Positions 54,284 through 63,224 of a stretch of DNA of 64,000 nucleotides are shown here, piece by piece. The stretch spans positions 1 through 64,000 of the forward strand of contig NZ_MKKI01000033.1 in the NCBI RefSeq assembly GCF_001942345.1, given 5' to 3'. Each line of letters starts with the position of its first letter. Positions within the stretch are counted from its first letter, which is position 1. The DNA comes from Corynebacterium sp. CNJ-954 (lineage in GTDB: Bacteria > Actinomycetota > Actinomycetes > Mycobacteriales > Mycobacteriaceae). The notes beneath the pieces are model-generated. The model searched no databases, was not told the origin of the DNA, and saw only the letters and a program-made list of their open reading frames with translations. The position numbers were made by a program, and so were the translations under genes.

Positions 54284-54624
54284 GCTTTCCAATGGTAAAC
54301 GACCGGGCATACTCCCGCGTAGTTTTCAGGTTCGGGGCTGTCGGAGCCTGGGTGGCAGACCCGTCTGTCAGCCGGGCAGGGGTACGGTACGTTCTGAGGG
54401 CTGAAATCGACCGTATCCTCTGCCGTCTCACCGGAAGATCTGCCACCTCGCCGCACTGCTGAGCCCGAATCTGCGTCCTGTCACGCGTTCCACTCTGCAC
54501 CCGCCCCGCCGCACCTCGCAGGCGATTCACAGGTGGATTCAGCGTGCCCGACTACGTCCGGACCGCCATGATGGGGAATAATCGTCGGCGTACAACTGTC
54601 TAACGGAGGCCGGCGTAGAACTTC
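54284..54624. other. divergent gap between acyl-CoA dehydrogenase and glfT2
   Basis: 341 bp without a gene. It should carry both promoters. GTACGGTACGTT (about 54382) and CCGTATCCTCTG (about 54410) contain -10-like hexamers for the rightward side. No terminal repeats or tRNA that would mark an insertion end are visible. Confidence 0.45.
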
Positions 54625-56676
54625 ATGAGCGCAACCACTGAGATGAGCGACGATCGCCGTGACGATCGCTACGACCCGCGGCGCCTTGCCCGGGTCATTC
54701 TGCCGAAGAGGGGAGAGCCCAGGGACGTCCGCTCCCTCTACATCGTGGAGAATGAGCAGACCCCGGGGCGTGTCACCGCACTCTCCCGCACGTCCGCGCG
54801 GATTCCCGCCGGGGAAGAGGTCAGCTTCGAGAGCTACTTCAACGGATTCCCGGCGTCCTACTGGCGCCGATGGAGCCAGCTCGACGAGGTGCAGCTGCGG
54901 GTCGATCTGACCGGTGACGCCCGCATCGACATCTACCGTTCCAAGATCGACGGATCGCGTATCGCCGTGACCGGCGGCATCGTCGACGTCGACGAGGACG
55001 GCCACGGGGTCGCGGAGTTCACCATGTCGCTGGCTCCCTTCGAGGACGGCGGCTGGATCTGGTTCGACATCACCTGTGAGTCCGAGACCACGATCCACAG
55101 CGCCGGATGGTTCGCCACCGTGGACGCCGCCGACCAGCGCGTCGTCTCCGACACCGTGGTGACCGACCCGGTCACGGGGGAGAAGAAGACCCTCAAGGAG
55201 GGCGACCTTCTCACCGCCCCGGAGCCGCGGGTGACCATCGGCATCCCCACGTTCAACCGTCCGGCCGACGCCGTCGCAGCCCTGGAGGCGCTGTCCTCCG
55301 ACCCGGTGGTCGACTCCGTCGTGGACGCGCTGATCATGCCCGACCAGGGGACGAAGCACCCGAAGGACGAGCCGGGCTTCCCGGCCGTCGAGCAGCACTA
55401 CGGTGACCGGTTGCGCATGCCGGTGCAGGGCAACCTCGGCGGTTCCGGTGGTTACTCGCGCATCATGTACGAGGCGCGTCACCCCGAGCGCGGCACCGAC
55501 AGCCCGTTCATCCTCTACATGGACGACGACATCGCCATCGAGCCGGACAGCGTGCTGCGGTCACTGGCGGCGTCGCGGTACGCGTCCTCCCCGATGCTCG
55601 TCGGTGGGCAGATGCTGAACCTGCAGGAGCGCAGTCACCTGCACACCATGGGCGAGATCATCGACCGTGGCAGCTTCATGTGGACCGCTGCACCGCACAC
55701 CCACTACGACCACGACTTCTACAACCACCCGCTGCGCGACCGCGGGGAGTACGGCACGAACGCCTCGGGCGAGAAGATCGACTCCAAGGACCTGCACCGT
55801 CGCATCGACGCCGACTACAACGGCTGGTGGATGTGCATGATCCCGCGCGTCGTCGCCGACACCGTCGGTCAGCCGCTGCCGCTGTTCATCAAGTGGGACG
55901 ACGGTGAGTTCGGTCTGCGTGCCCGTGACCACGGTTTCCCCACGGCGTCGTGGCCGGGCATCGCCATCTGGCACATGGCCTGGTCCGACAAGGATGACGC
56001 GATCGACTGGCAGGCGTACTTCCACCTGCGCAACCGGCTCATCGTCGCCGCCCTGCAGCACGAGGGCAGCCCGACGGGCATCATCACCTCGATGACGAAG
56101 GCGACCGCCAAGCACCTGATGTGCCTGGAGTACTCCACCGTGGCGATCCAGAACGAGGCGATGAAGGACTTCCTCGCCGGTCCCGACCAGCTCTTCGAGA
56201 TCCTGGAGACCGCCCTGCCGCGCATCAACGCCCTGCGCAAGCAGTACCCGGACGCCGTGGTCATCCCGTCGTCCTCCGTCCTTCCTCACGCGGACGGCGG
56301 CCCGGCGAAGCTGACCGACATCCCGTTGACCCCGGTGGCCAAGGTGACCCGGCTGGCCAAGGTCGTGGCGAACAACCTCCGCCAGGCCGATCCCCACCAC
56401 CATGAGGTTCCGCAGGTGAACCTGCCTCCGATCGAGGCCCGCTGGTTCTCGCTCGGTCGGCTCGACGGCGTCACCGTGACCACGGCCGACGGCACCGGAG
56501 TGGTCTACCGCAAACGTGACCGGGACAAGGCCCGGGAACTGGCGCGGGAGTCCGCCCGTCTGCAGAAGGAGGTGGCGACGCGCTTCGACGAGATGCGGCA
56601 GCGCTACCGTGTCGCGCACCCCGAACTGACCAGCGTGGACGCCTGGGCCCAGATCTTCGAGCCGGGGGAGAGCTGA
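54625..56676 (+). CDS. glfT2: galactofuranosyltransferase GlfT2
   Basis: Polymerises the cell-wall galactan from UDP-galactofuranose with alternating beta-(1-5)/(1-6) links, at the inner face of the membrane. 683 residues: an N-terminal beta-barrel, a GT-A domain (VTIGIPTFNRPADAV) with the DDD motif YMDDDIAIEPDS (Asp300-302), the WDDGEFGLR acceptor motif and AIWHMAW, all diagnostic of GlfT2, and a helical C-terminus. ATG 54625 is preceded by GGAGG at long spacing. Its stop shares a base with the next start (TGATG). Confidence 0.96.
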   Translation: MSATTEMSDDRRDDRYDPRRLARVILPKRGEPRDVRSLYIVENEQTPGRVTALSRTSARIPAGEEVSFESYFNGFPASYWRRWSQLDEVQLRVDLTGDARIDIYRSKIDGSRIAVTGGIVDVDEDGHGVAEFTMSLAPFEDGGWIWFDITCESETTIHSAGWFATVDAADQRVVSDTVVTDPVTGEKKTLKEGDLLTAPEPRVTIGIPTFNRPADAVAALEALSSDPVVDSVVDALIMPDQGTKHPKDEPGFPAVEQHYGDRLRMPVQGNLGGSGGYSRIMYEARHPERGTDSPFILYMDDDIAIEPDSVLRSLAASRYASSPMLVGGQMLNLQERSHLHTMGEIIDRGSFMWTAAPHTHYDHDFYNHPLRDRGEYGTNASGEKIDSKDLHRRIDADYNGWWMCMIPRVVADTVGQPLPLFIKWDDGEFGLRARDHGFPTASWPGIAIWHMAWSDKDDAIDWQAYFHLRNRLIVAALQHEGSPTGIITSMTKATAKHLMCLEYSTVAIQNEAMKDFLAGPDQLFEILETALPRINALRKQYPDAVVIPSSSVLPHADGGPAKLTDIPLTPVAKVTRLAKVVANNLRQADPHHHEVPQVNLPPIEARWFSLGRLDGVTVTTADGTGVVYRKRDRDKARELARESARLQKEVATRFDEMRQRYRVAHPELTSVDAWAQIFEPGES

Positions 56677-57203
56677 TGAGTGGGACGGAGGCGGATGTCC
56701 TCGTCGCCCTGCAGGACGCTCTCCTCACGGACTCCTCCGGCCGGGCCGTGCTGGGTGCGGCCCGGGGGCTGAGCCACTTCGGTGAGCACGCGCTCGGCTG
56801 GTTCGCGCTGGCCGGCGCCGGCGCCGCGGTCTCGGCCGCCCGTGGCAGGACGGCTGCACCGTGGGTGGAACTCGGGGTGTCCGCATTCACCGCCCACGCC
56901 GCCTCCGTCGTCCTGAAGAGGATCGTGCGACGCCGACGCCCGTCAGATCCGCGGATCCGTGTCGGTGTCGGCACTCCGTCGCGTCTGAGTTTCCCCTCGT
57001 CCCACGCGACGTCGACGGCCGCCGCGCTGACGGCGCTGAGCCGGATCACCGGCTCCCGTCTGCCGCTCGCCGGCGTGCCGGTGATGATGGCCTCCCGCCT
57101 CGTCCTCGGCGTGCATTACCCCACCGACGTCCTCGCCGGAGTTGCCCTCGGTGTGGCGACGGAGAAGACCGTCCACCGAACTGCGAAGGAGATCAAGCGA
57201 TGA
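56676..57203 (+). CDS. PAP2 family phosphatase (decaprenylphosphoryl-5-phosphoribose phosphatase-like)
   Basis: Membrane phosphatase of 175 residues. The PAP2 motifs are KRIVRRRRPSDPR, the central SFPSSHATST (PSSH variant of PSGH) and SRLVLGVHYPTDVLAG. By position and size it equals Rv3807c of M. tuberculosis, thought to dephosphorylate decaprenylphosphoryl-5-phosphoribose in the pathway to decaprenylphosphoryl-arabinose. It overlaps both neighbours (TGATG and ATGA), indicating a tight operon. Confidence 0.93.
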   Translation: MSGTEADVLVALQDALLTDSSGRAVLGAARGLSHFGEHALGWFALAGAGAAVSAARGRTAAPWVELGVSAFTAHAASVVLKRIVRRRRPSDPRIRVGVGTPSRLSFPSSHATSTAAALTALSRITGSRLPLAGVPVMMASRLVLGVHYPTDVLAGVALGVATEKTVHRTAKEIKR

Positions 57204-58300
57204 CTCGTCCCGGGACGGATCCGGAATTCGACCCCACCGAAACCCACGACACCAATGAGCGTCCGGGTGAACGCCAGGCGTTCATCGGGTCGGAACCGCA
57301 CACCTCAGGGCTGGAGGAGCCGGCGGCGTGGGAGGACCAGACCTACGCCCGGCAGGAATCCGAGGAGGCTGCTGCAGGGTCGGGTCACCGTGCGCCCCGG
57401 AATCTTCCCGAGGCGATGATCAAGGCGCTCCGTCCCAAGCAGTGGGTCAAGAACGTCCTGGTGGTCGCGGCGCCGGCGGCTGCCGGTGGCGACCTGCTCT
57501 TCCAGGGGCGGGTGATCACCGACATCATCATCGCCTTCGTCGTGTTCTGTCTCGGTGCATCGTCGATCTACCTGGTCAACGACGCCAAGGACGTGGAGTC
57601 CGACCGTCAGCACCCCACGAAGCGGTTCCGTCCGATCGCGGCGGGTGTCCTGCCGGTGGGGCTGGCCTACGCCATGGCGGTCATCCTCATCGTTGCCGCG
57701 GTGGGCCTGAGTTTCCTGGCTTCCAACGGCGGGTCTCTGGCGATCGTTATCGGCGTGTACATCATCCTGCAGCTGGGGTACTGCTTCGGGTGGAAGCACC
57801 AGCCGGTGATCGACATCGCACTGGTCTCGTCGGGGTTCATGCTGCGTGCCATGGCCGGCGGTGTGGCGGCGAGCATCGACCTCTCGCAGTGGTTCCTGCT
57901 GGTCGCGGCTTTCGGTTCGCTCTTCATGGCGGCCGGTAAGCGGTACGCGGAACTGAAGCTCTCGTTGCGGTCGGGTGCGAAGATCCGTAAGTCGCTGGAG
58001 AGCTACACGCCGACCTACCTGCGGTTCGTGTGGACGCTGTCCGCCACGGCCGTGGTACTGGCCTACGCGCTGTGGGGCTTCGACATGAGCCAGCAGCATC
58101 CCGGCCACGCCTCGGTCTGGTACCAGGTCTCGATGGTTCCGTTCACCGTCGCGATCCTGCGTTACGCCGCCGACGTCGACCGCGGTGAAGGCGGTGCGCC
58201 GGACGAGATCGCCCTGAGCGACCGGACGCTGCAGGCCCTGGCCCTGATCTGGGTGGCGACGATTGCGGTCGCTGTCTACGTGATTCCGGCTGTCACCTAG
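57200..58300 (+). CDS. ubiA: decaprenyl-phosphate phosphoribosyltransferase
   Basis: UbiA-superfamily prenyl-phosphate phosphoribosyltransferase, 366 residues, first step to the arabinan donor DPA. After an unusually long hydrophilic N-terminus (about 65 residues, acidic and disordered) come the polytopic domain with motif 1 NDAKDVESDRQHPTKRFRP (Asn127 on) and motif 2 GKRYAELKLS. About eight hydrophobic helices follow. It matches Rv3806c in order and motifs; the N-terminal tail is longer than I recall in relatives. In related genomes aftB comes next, but here a mycolyltransferase follows after 140 bp. Confidence 0.94.
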   Translation: MTRPGTDPEFDPTETHDTNERPGERQAFIGSEPHTSGLEEPAAWEDQTYARQESEEAAAGSGHRAPRNLPEAMIKALRPKQWVKNVLVVAAPAAAGGDLLFQGRVITDIIIAFVVFCLGASSIYLVNDAKDVESDRQHPTKRFRPIAAGVLPVGLAYAMAVILIVAAVGLSFLASNGGSLAIVIGVYIILQLGYCFGWKHQPVIDIALVSSGFMLRAMAGGVAASIDLSQWFLLVAAFGSLFMAAGKRYAELKLSLRSGAKIRKSLESYTPTYLRFVWTLSATAVVLAYALWGFDMSQQHPGHASVWYQVSMVPFTVAILRYAADVDRGEGGAPDEIALSDRTLQALALIWVATIAVAVYVIPAVT

Positions 58301-58440
58301 CTGGATGAACCCTGGCGTAACGCTTGGTGTCGGCTTGACGATATTCTTGGCGGAAAAGATCACTGTTTGGTAACGTTCCGAACACTGTAGGCACCGACGG
58401 CACAGAAGGCGCCGTCTGACAAAAGCACGTAAAGGAAAAC

Positions 58441-59490
58441 ATGACGACTGCCACCGGAAAGCACCGGTCCGCGACCGGCTCGCTGGGCCGCAAGATCATG
58501 GCCCTGATTGTCGCGATCGGCACCGCCTTCGGGTTGGCCAGTGTCGTGGCTCCGAGCGCCTCCGCCGACGACCGCGGGATTCTCGGTCCCCGTTGCAGCT
58601 GGGCGAACTACAACTTCTACGTCCAGAACTGCTGGTTCTACTCCGCAGCGATGGGCCAGGATATCCAGGTCCAGATCAAGCGCTCCAACAGCGACTCGGC
58701 GATCTACCTGCTCGACGGGCTGCGTGCCCGGGACGACTGGAACGCCTGGACCTACCTGGGCCACGGCGTCGACCAGTTCGTGAACGACGACGTCAACGTC
58801 GTCATGCCGGTCGGCGGCGCCTCCCAGTTCTACGCGGACTGGATCGGACCGTTCAACGGCTCCACCACCCCGAAGAAGCCGCGGTGGGAGACCTTCCTGA
58901 CCAGCGAGCTGCCGGCGCAGCTGGCGCAGAACTTCGGCATCAGCCAGAACAAGAACGCCCTGGTCGGTCTGTCGATGGGCGGTACCGCCGCGATCAACCT
59001 CGCGTCCCGCCACCGTAACCAGTTCAAGCAGGTCACCTCGCTCTCGGGCTACCTGAACACCACGGCGCCGGGCATGTACATGGCCCTGCAGTTCGCCATG
59101 AACGAAGGTTCCCCGGGTGCGAACATCTGGGACATGTGGGGCCACCCGGTGCACCCGACCCGCTTCGCCAATGACCCGCTGCTGAACGCCCCCAAGCTGG
59201 CTGGCATGCCGGTGTACCTCTCCGCGGCGGCCGGAATCCCCGGCCCGCGGGACGACTTCATGGCCAACCCGGTCGGTGGTATCGCCGGTATCGGCCTGGA
59301 GTGGGCGTCGCGCGGTTCCACGGCGACCTTCGAGCTGGCCGCCCGTGCCTCCGGTGCGAACGTGACCGCCAGCTACCCCGCCGTCGGCGTGCACAACTGG
59401 ACACTGTGGACCCCGGAGCTGCAGAAGGCGCGTCCGAAGATCCTCGACGCACTGAACGTGTGCTACCGCGCAGGGAAGCCGGTCTGCTGA
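58441..59490 (+). CDS. trehalose mycolyltransferase (antigen 85 / Cmt family)
   Basis: Secreted esterase-fold enzyme that moves corynomycolates from trehalose monocorynomycolate to arabinogalactan or another trehalose. 349 residues: signal peptide ending around SASA-DD (about 42), then the Ag85 fold with YLLDGLRARDDWNAW, nucleophile GLSMGGTAA (Ser178), and the His in VGVHNWTLWTPEL. Two cysteine pairs are visible (CSW...NCWFY at the N-terminus and CYRAGKPVC at the end). It has no LGFP repeats. The 140-bp upstream region has TTGACG (58335) but no sure -10. Confidence 0.95.
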   Translation: MTTATGKHRSATGSLGRKIMALIVAIGTAFGLASVVAPSASADDRGILGPRCSWANYNFYVQNCWFYSAAMGQDIQVQIKRSNSDSAIYLLDGLRARDDWNAWTYLGHGVDQFVNDDVNVVMPVGGASQFYADWIGPFNGSTTPKKPRWETFLTSELPAQLAQNFGISQNKNALVGLSMGGTAAINLASRHRNQFKQVTSLSGYLNTTAPGMYMALQFAMNEGSPGANIWDMWGHPVHPTRFANDPLLNAPKLAGMPVYLSAAAGIPGPRDDFMANPVGGIAGIGLEWASRGSTATFELAARASGANVTASYPAVGVHNWTLWTPELQKARPKILDALNVCYRAGKPVC

Positions 59491-59520
59491 TCAGCAGGTA
59501 GCTGACGACACGGACCGTCA

Positions 59521-59553
59521 CGGCCCGGGAGATGACTGACATCTCCTGGGCCG
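59521..59553 (+). terminator. hairpin terminator after the mycolyltransferase gene
   Basis: CGGCCCGGGAGATG and CATCTCCTGGGCCG pair over 14 bp with one mismatch around a 5-nt loop ACTGA, 30 bp after the stop. Confidence 0.75.
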
Positions 59554-59559
59554 CACGCA

Positions 59560-59565
59560 TACACT
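59560..59565 (+). promoter_or_regulatory. -10 element, leaderless promoter of the hemolysin III gene
   Basis: TACACT ends 8 nt before the ATG at 59574, directly after the upstream terminator. No ribosome site is present. Confidence 0.4.
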
Positions 59566-59573
59566 GCACAAGT

Positions 59574-60278
59574 ATGGAAACAGAAGCGAACGGTTCAGGG
59601 GAGCGTCGCCGGTTGCGGCCGGTGGACCGGGGAGCGCGACCCTACTTACGTGGACGGCTCCACGAGAATGCGGCCTGGTATTTCGGTGGGACGGGCACCG
59701 CACTGACCGCGACGGCCTTCATCCTGCACGGCAATACGACGCTGGCGTGGATCACCGCGCTGTACTCACTCTGCCTCCTCGGGCTGTTCGCGGTCTCGGC
59801 GCTGTACCACCGTGCACCGTGGCGCAGTGAAGCTACCGTGCAGGCGTGGCGGCGTGCAGACCACTCGATGATCGCCATCTTCATCGCGGGTACCTACGGG
59901 CCCATCGCGGTGTACGCCTTCGACTCATGGTCGGACGGCCTGTGGATACTCCCGGTCTGCTGGGTGCTGGCCATCGCTGCGGTGGCGATGAACATCTTCT
60001 GGATCGGACACCCGCGGTGGCTGGACGTCATCGTCTACCTGGCGCTCGGATGGCTGGCGATTTTGAAGCTGGGGGGTTTCATCGGGGCGATTCCCGTGGT
60101 TCCCGGCATACTCATCGTGCTGGGGGGCGTCATCTACTCCCTGGGGGCGGTGGTCTACGGCCGTCAACGGCCGAATCCGTCGGCCCGGTGGTTCGGCTTC
60201 CACGAGGTGTTCCACGCTGCGACGATCGTGGCCGGTGGACTGCACCACGTGGCGATCTGGATACTCGTTCTGGCGTAG
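59574..60278 (+). CDS. hemolysin III family (PAQR-like) membrane protein
   Basis: Seven-helix membrane protein of 234 residues. The PAQR/HlyIII metal motifs are visible: FAVSALYHRAPWR (Ser-His), the RRADHSMIAIFIAGTYGPI segment with Asp-His, and the C-terminal FGFHEVFHAATIVAGGLHHVAI (H..x..H pair). The family may hydrolyse sphingolipid- or ceramide-like lipids, but bacterial function is unclear and haemolysis is not implied. ATG 59574 is favoured over an earlier in-frame ATG at 59532, which would lie in the terminator hairpin. It separates the two mycolyltransferase genes. Confidence 0.9.
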   Translation: METEANGSGERRRLRPVDRGARPYLRGRLHENAAWYFGGTGTALTATAFILHGNTTLAWITALYSLCLLGLFAVSALYHRAPWRSEATVQAWRRADHSMIAIFIAGTYGPIAVYAFDSWSDGLWILPVCWVLAIAAVAMNIFWIGHPRWLDVIVYLALGWLAILKLGGFIGAIPVVPGILIVLGGVIYSLGAVVYGRQRPNPSARWFGFHEVFHAATIVAGGLHHVAIWILVLA

Positions 60279-60549
60279 ACGGGGGTGCTACACTTCCGGT
60301 AGAAACTAAGTCTCAAGTAAAACTTCAAGGTTTTGGCGTGTTGTCCCGGGAAACCGGCGACCTGATTGCCATAATTGCCGGTGTTGCCGTCACGGTTGGC
60401 CGTGGCGGACACCGGTTCCGACCGGACGTCGGCAGTGGGAGGGGAACCCGTTGCCGGGGCCCGGTGGGGACGGTGGGGCATGTCGCGCCACCGTCGCCGA
60501 CACTGCCGATGCCGTCGAGACGTACCTACGAAGGAAGAACGCCACCACC
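60279..60549 (+). other. long leader of the LGFP mycolyltransferase gene
   Basis: 271 bp without a gene. An AT-rich start (GGTAGAAACTAAGTCTCAAGT at 60298-60318 region) probably holds the promoter. The remainder is a GC-rich leader with GCCGGTGTTGCCGTCACGG-like self-similar bits. A coding continuation upstream of ATG 60550 is in frame to 60451 but has no ribosome site and no signal-like sequence. Confidence 0.45.
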
Positions 60550-62523
60550 ATGAGAATCGCTGCGAATACCCGCACCGGGAAGTCCCCCGCCAGCCGTCCG
60601 TCCCGACGGACGTCACGGCGCGTCGGTGCCGCCGTCCTGGCGCTGCCGCTCTCGGTGGCGCTCGCCCTCCCTCTCGCGGCCCCGGCCGCTGCGCAGGGAG
60701 GCAGTCTCGGCAATTATCTCGACCCGGACGATGTTCCTGAGCGTCCCACGCAGGACGTCACGGAGCAGGATCTCCCCGGACTTCCCGACGGAGTGGACGT
60801 CGACCGCGTGGAGTGGCTCTCCGACCGGTGGGCGAACGTCTACATCAACACCCCCTCCATGCCGGAAGGGCCGGTGCTGGTCCAGATCCTCCTGGCACGC
60901 GACTGGTACAGCCAGCCCGACCGCGACTTCCCGTCGGTCTGGGCCCTGGACGGTCTGCGGGCACGTGACGATGAGTCGGGATGGACGCTGTCGACGAATA
61001 TCCAGCAGTTCTACGCGGACAAGAATGTCAACGTGATCATGCCCGTGGGCGGTAACTCGTCCTTCTACACGGACTGGGACCAGCAGCCCGAGGAGGGCAA
61101 GACCTACAAGTGGGAGACCTTCCTGACCCAGGAGCTCCCGGCGGTGCTCCGTGAGGGGTGGCGTACCAGCGAGCAGCGCGCCATCACAGGGATCTCCATG
61201 GGTGGTACCGCTGCAGTGAACCTGGCGCAGCGGCATCCCGAGCTCTTCCAGTTCGTCGGTTCCTTCTCCGGCTACCTGGACACCACCTCGCCCGGCGTCC
61301 CGCAGGCGATCAACTACGCCACGAACGACGGTGCCGGTTACGACGCACAGCGCATGTGGGGCCCGTACGGGTCTGAGCGGTGGAATGAGAATGATCCGAA
61401 ACAGCATGTGGATGCCCTCAAGGACATGACGGTGTACCTGTCTGCGGGCAACGGCAACGCTGGCCCGTACGACGAGCAGGGACCGATTCCGGGGTACCCG
61501 GCGAATCCTGCGGCGTTCGGGTTGGAGGCGATGTCGCGGATGACGACGCAGACATTCGCCAATGCCGCCAAGCGCGCAGATGTCGACGTCGTTACCAAGT
61601 ACCGCAGCTCGGGGACGCATGACTGGCCGTACTGGCAGTACGAGATGACCCAGGCGTGGCCGTACATCGCCCAGACTTTCGGCCTGTCCGAGGAAGATCG
61701 TGGGGCGAAGTGTGCCGCCGTGGGCAAGATCGCCGAGGCAGAGAAGCGTCAGCGCAGCCAGAACCTCGGGGCCTGCACCACCAACGAATATGACGCAGCC
61801 AACGGCGGCAAGGTCCAGGACTTCCGTAACGGTCGTGTCTACTGGAAGAAGGACGCCGACAAGGCATGGGCGACCTGGGGTCGTATCGGCGCCCGCTACT
61901 CGGAGATGGGCGGGTCCAACAGCTGGCTGGGCTACCCGACCGGGGAAGAGCAGACCGGTCTGAAGAATGGCGGCATCCTGCAGCGTTTCGAGAACGGCAT
62001 CATCTACTGGACCCCGCAGACGGGTGCGGTCGCGGTGAAGTCCGACATCGTCGACGCGTGGGGCAAGAGCAAGTGGGAGACCGGGCCTTTCGGCTACCCG
62101 ACGTCCGCGGTACAGCAGGTTGCCGGCGGCGGCGCCGTCCAGCAGTTCCAGAACGGTGTCGCCGTGCGGGACAAGGACGGCAAGGTACGCATGATCGAGG
62201 GCAAGATCGGCGAGAAGTACATCGAGGCCGGCGGCCCCGCGGACTCCTCGCTGGGCTTCCCCCGTTCTGAAGAGATCAAGGTCAAGGGTGGTGCATTCAC
62301 CCAGTTCGAGCACGGGAACATCTACTGGTCGGCCTCCACCGGTGCCCACGTCATCAGGTACGGCAAGATCTTCGACGCCTGGGGCGAGGACAAGTGGGAG
62401 CAGGGCCGCTTCGGCTGGCCGGTCGAGGACCAGCAGGGCATCCCCGCCGGTGGCGAGGTCGTGAAGTTCCAGAACGGTGAGATCCGCGAGATCAACGGCG
62501 ACATCCAGAAGGACCCGCGATGA
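60550..62523 (+). CDS. cop1: mycolyltransferase with C-terminal LGFP repeats (Cop1/PS1-like)
   Basis: Large secreted mycolyltransferase of 657 residues. Long basic N-terminus and signal core (about 24-52), then the Ag85-type domain with WALDGLRARDDESGW, nucleophile GISMGGTAA (Ser216) and His in SSGTHDWPYWQYEM. From about residue 400 four LGFP-type repeats bind the wall: NSWLGYPTGEEQ, WETGPFGYPTSAVQQ, ADSSLGFPRSEEIK, WEQGRFGWPVEDQQ. ATG 60550 follows AAGGAAG. The gene ends in a 4-bp overlap (ATGA) with the lipoprotein gene. Symbol by analogy with C. glutamicum. Confidence 0.93.
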   Translation: MRIAANTRTGKSPASRPSRRTSRRVGAAVLALPLSVALALPLAAPAAAQGGSLGNYLDPDDVPERPTQDVTEQDLPGLPDGVDVDRVEWLSDRWANVYINTPSMPEGPVLVQILLARDWYSQPDRDFPSVWALDGLRARDDESGWTLSTNIQQFYADKNVNVIMPVGGNSSFYTDWDQQPEEGKTYKWETFLTQELPAVLREGWRTSEQRAITGISMGGTAAVNLAQRHPELFQFVGSFSGYLDTTSPGVPQAINYATNDGAGYDAQRMWGPYGSERWNENDPKQHVDALKDMTVYLSAGNGNAGPYDEQGPIPGYPANPAAFGLEAMSRMTTQTFANAAKRADVDVVTKYRSSGTHDWPYWQYEMTQAWPYIAQTFGLSEEDRGAKCAAVGKIAEAEKRQRSQNLGACTTNEYDAANGGKVQDFRNGRVYWKKDADKAWATWGRIGARYSEMGGSNSWLGYPTGEEQTGLKNGGILQRFENGIIYWTPQTGAVAVKSDIVDAWGKSKWETGPFGYPTSAVQQVAGGGAVQQFQNGVAVRDKDGKVRMIEGKIGEKYIEAGGPADSSLGFPRSEEIKVKGGAFTQFEHGNIYWSASTGAHVIRYGKIFDAWGEDKWEQGRFGWPVEDQQGIPAGGEVVKFQNGEIREINGDIQKDPR

Positions 62524-63050
62524 GTATCCGTACATCCACGGTGACGAAGATCGGCTCGGTGGCAGCCGCTCTGGTGCTCGCCGGTTCCGTGGCGGCCTGT
62601 GGTGGCGACTCCACCGTGGACAGCGACAATGACGCACAGGGCAGCAGTGTCCCCAGTGTGAGCTCATCACCGACGGGTTCGGAGACCTCTTCGACCTCTT
62701 CGCCGACCTCGACCCCGGCACCGGACACCGGGTCGGACGGGGATGCTCCGCGCGACGGAGAGGTCAACGAGGTCGAGGAGCCCGGGGGAGAGGCCGCGCC
62801 CCGTACCAGCGAGGACGACGCCTTCCTTGCCGAGCTCAAGGACAAGGACATCGACCTGGAGGATTCCGCGATCCAGGACCAGGTCATCGCCGCCGCGCGG
62901 GAGCAGTGTCTGGCCAACGAGGAAGGTCGCGACGGTTTCGCCGTCCCGATGATCGCCGGTCAGCTCGAGGTGCAGGAGCTCACGAAGGTTTCTGCGGAGG
63001 ATGCTGAGCGCATCATCGTCGAGGCAGCGGAGAGCAACTACTGCGGCTGA
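62520..63050 (+). CDS. lipoprotein, DUF732-like
   Basis: 176-residue lipoprotein: signal and lipobox SVAACGGD (Cys27), a Ser/Thr/Pro-rich stalk (about 35-75), an acidic linker and a small helical domain DDAFLAELKDKDIDLEDSAIQDQVIAAAREQCLANEEG that fits the DUF732 fold, with Cys in REQCL and the C-terminal NYCG likely paired. It overlaps the mycolyltransferase stop by 4 bp and is cotranscribed. A mycolyltransferase partner role is possible but unproven. A terminator follows. Confidence 0.85.
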   Translation: MSIRTSTVTKIGSVAAALVLAGSVAACGGDSTVDSDNDAQGSSVPSVSSSPTGSETSSTSSPTSTPAPDTGSDGDAPRDGEVNEVEEPGGEAAPRTSEDDAFLAELKDKDIDLEDSAIQDQVIAAAREQCLANEEGRDGFAVPMIAGQLEVQELTKVSAEDAERIIVEAAESNYCG

Positions 63051-63067
63051 TCCGGCTGCTTATCCAC

Positions 63068-63105
63068 CCACCTCGGATGTGCCACCACCTCCGAGGTGGT
63101 TTTTC
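63068..63105 (+). terminator. intrinsic terminator after the mycolyltransferase-lipoprotein operon
   Basis: CCACCTCGGA and TCCGAGGTGG pair perfectly over 10 bp (12-nt loop), followed by TTTTTCT. This is one of the few hairpins in the window with a true T-tract. Confidence 0.9.
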
Positions 63106-63210
63106 TGTCGCTGGTGGTGCTTCCGGTGCCTGTGCACTCGTACAGGACCCGGACGGGACGGTCCGTCAGTCCTGACCGGAGGCTGCCAGATCACTGCCAG
63201 GAACACCGGG

Positions 63211-63216
63211 TACTCT
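63211..63216 (+). promoter_or_regulatory. -10 element, leaderless promoter of the cutinase-like gene
   Basis: TACTCT ends 8 nt before the ATG at 63225; there is no Shine-Dalgarno site. Confidence 0.4.
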
Positions 63217-63224
63217 GACTGGCC

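Noticed and set aside
60613..62721. A 702-codon open frame opposite the LGFP mycolyltransferase
   Set aside because: Same GC artefact; no motifs, and the plus strand has Ag85 and LGFP motifs.
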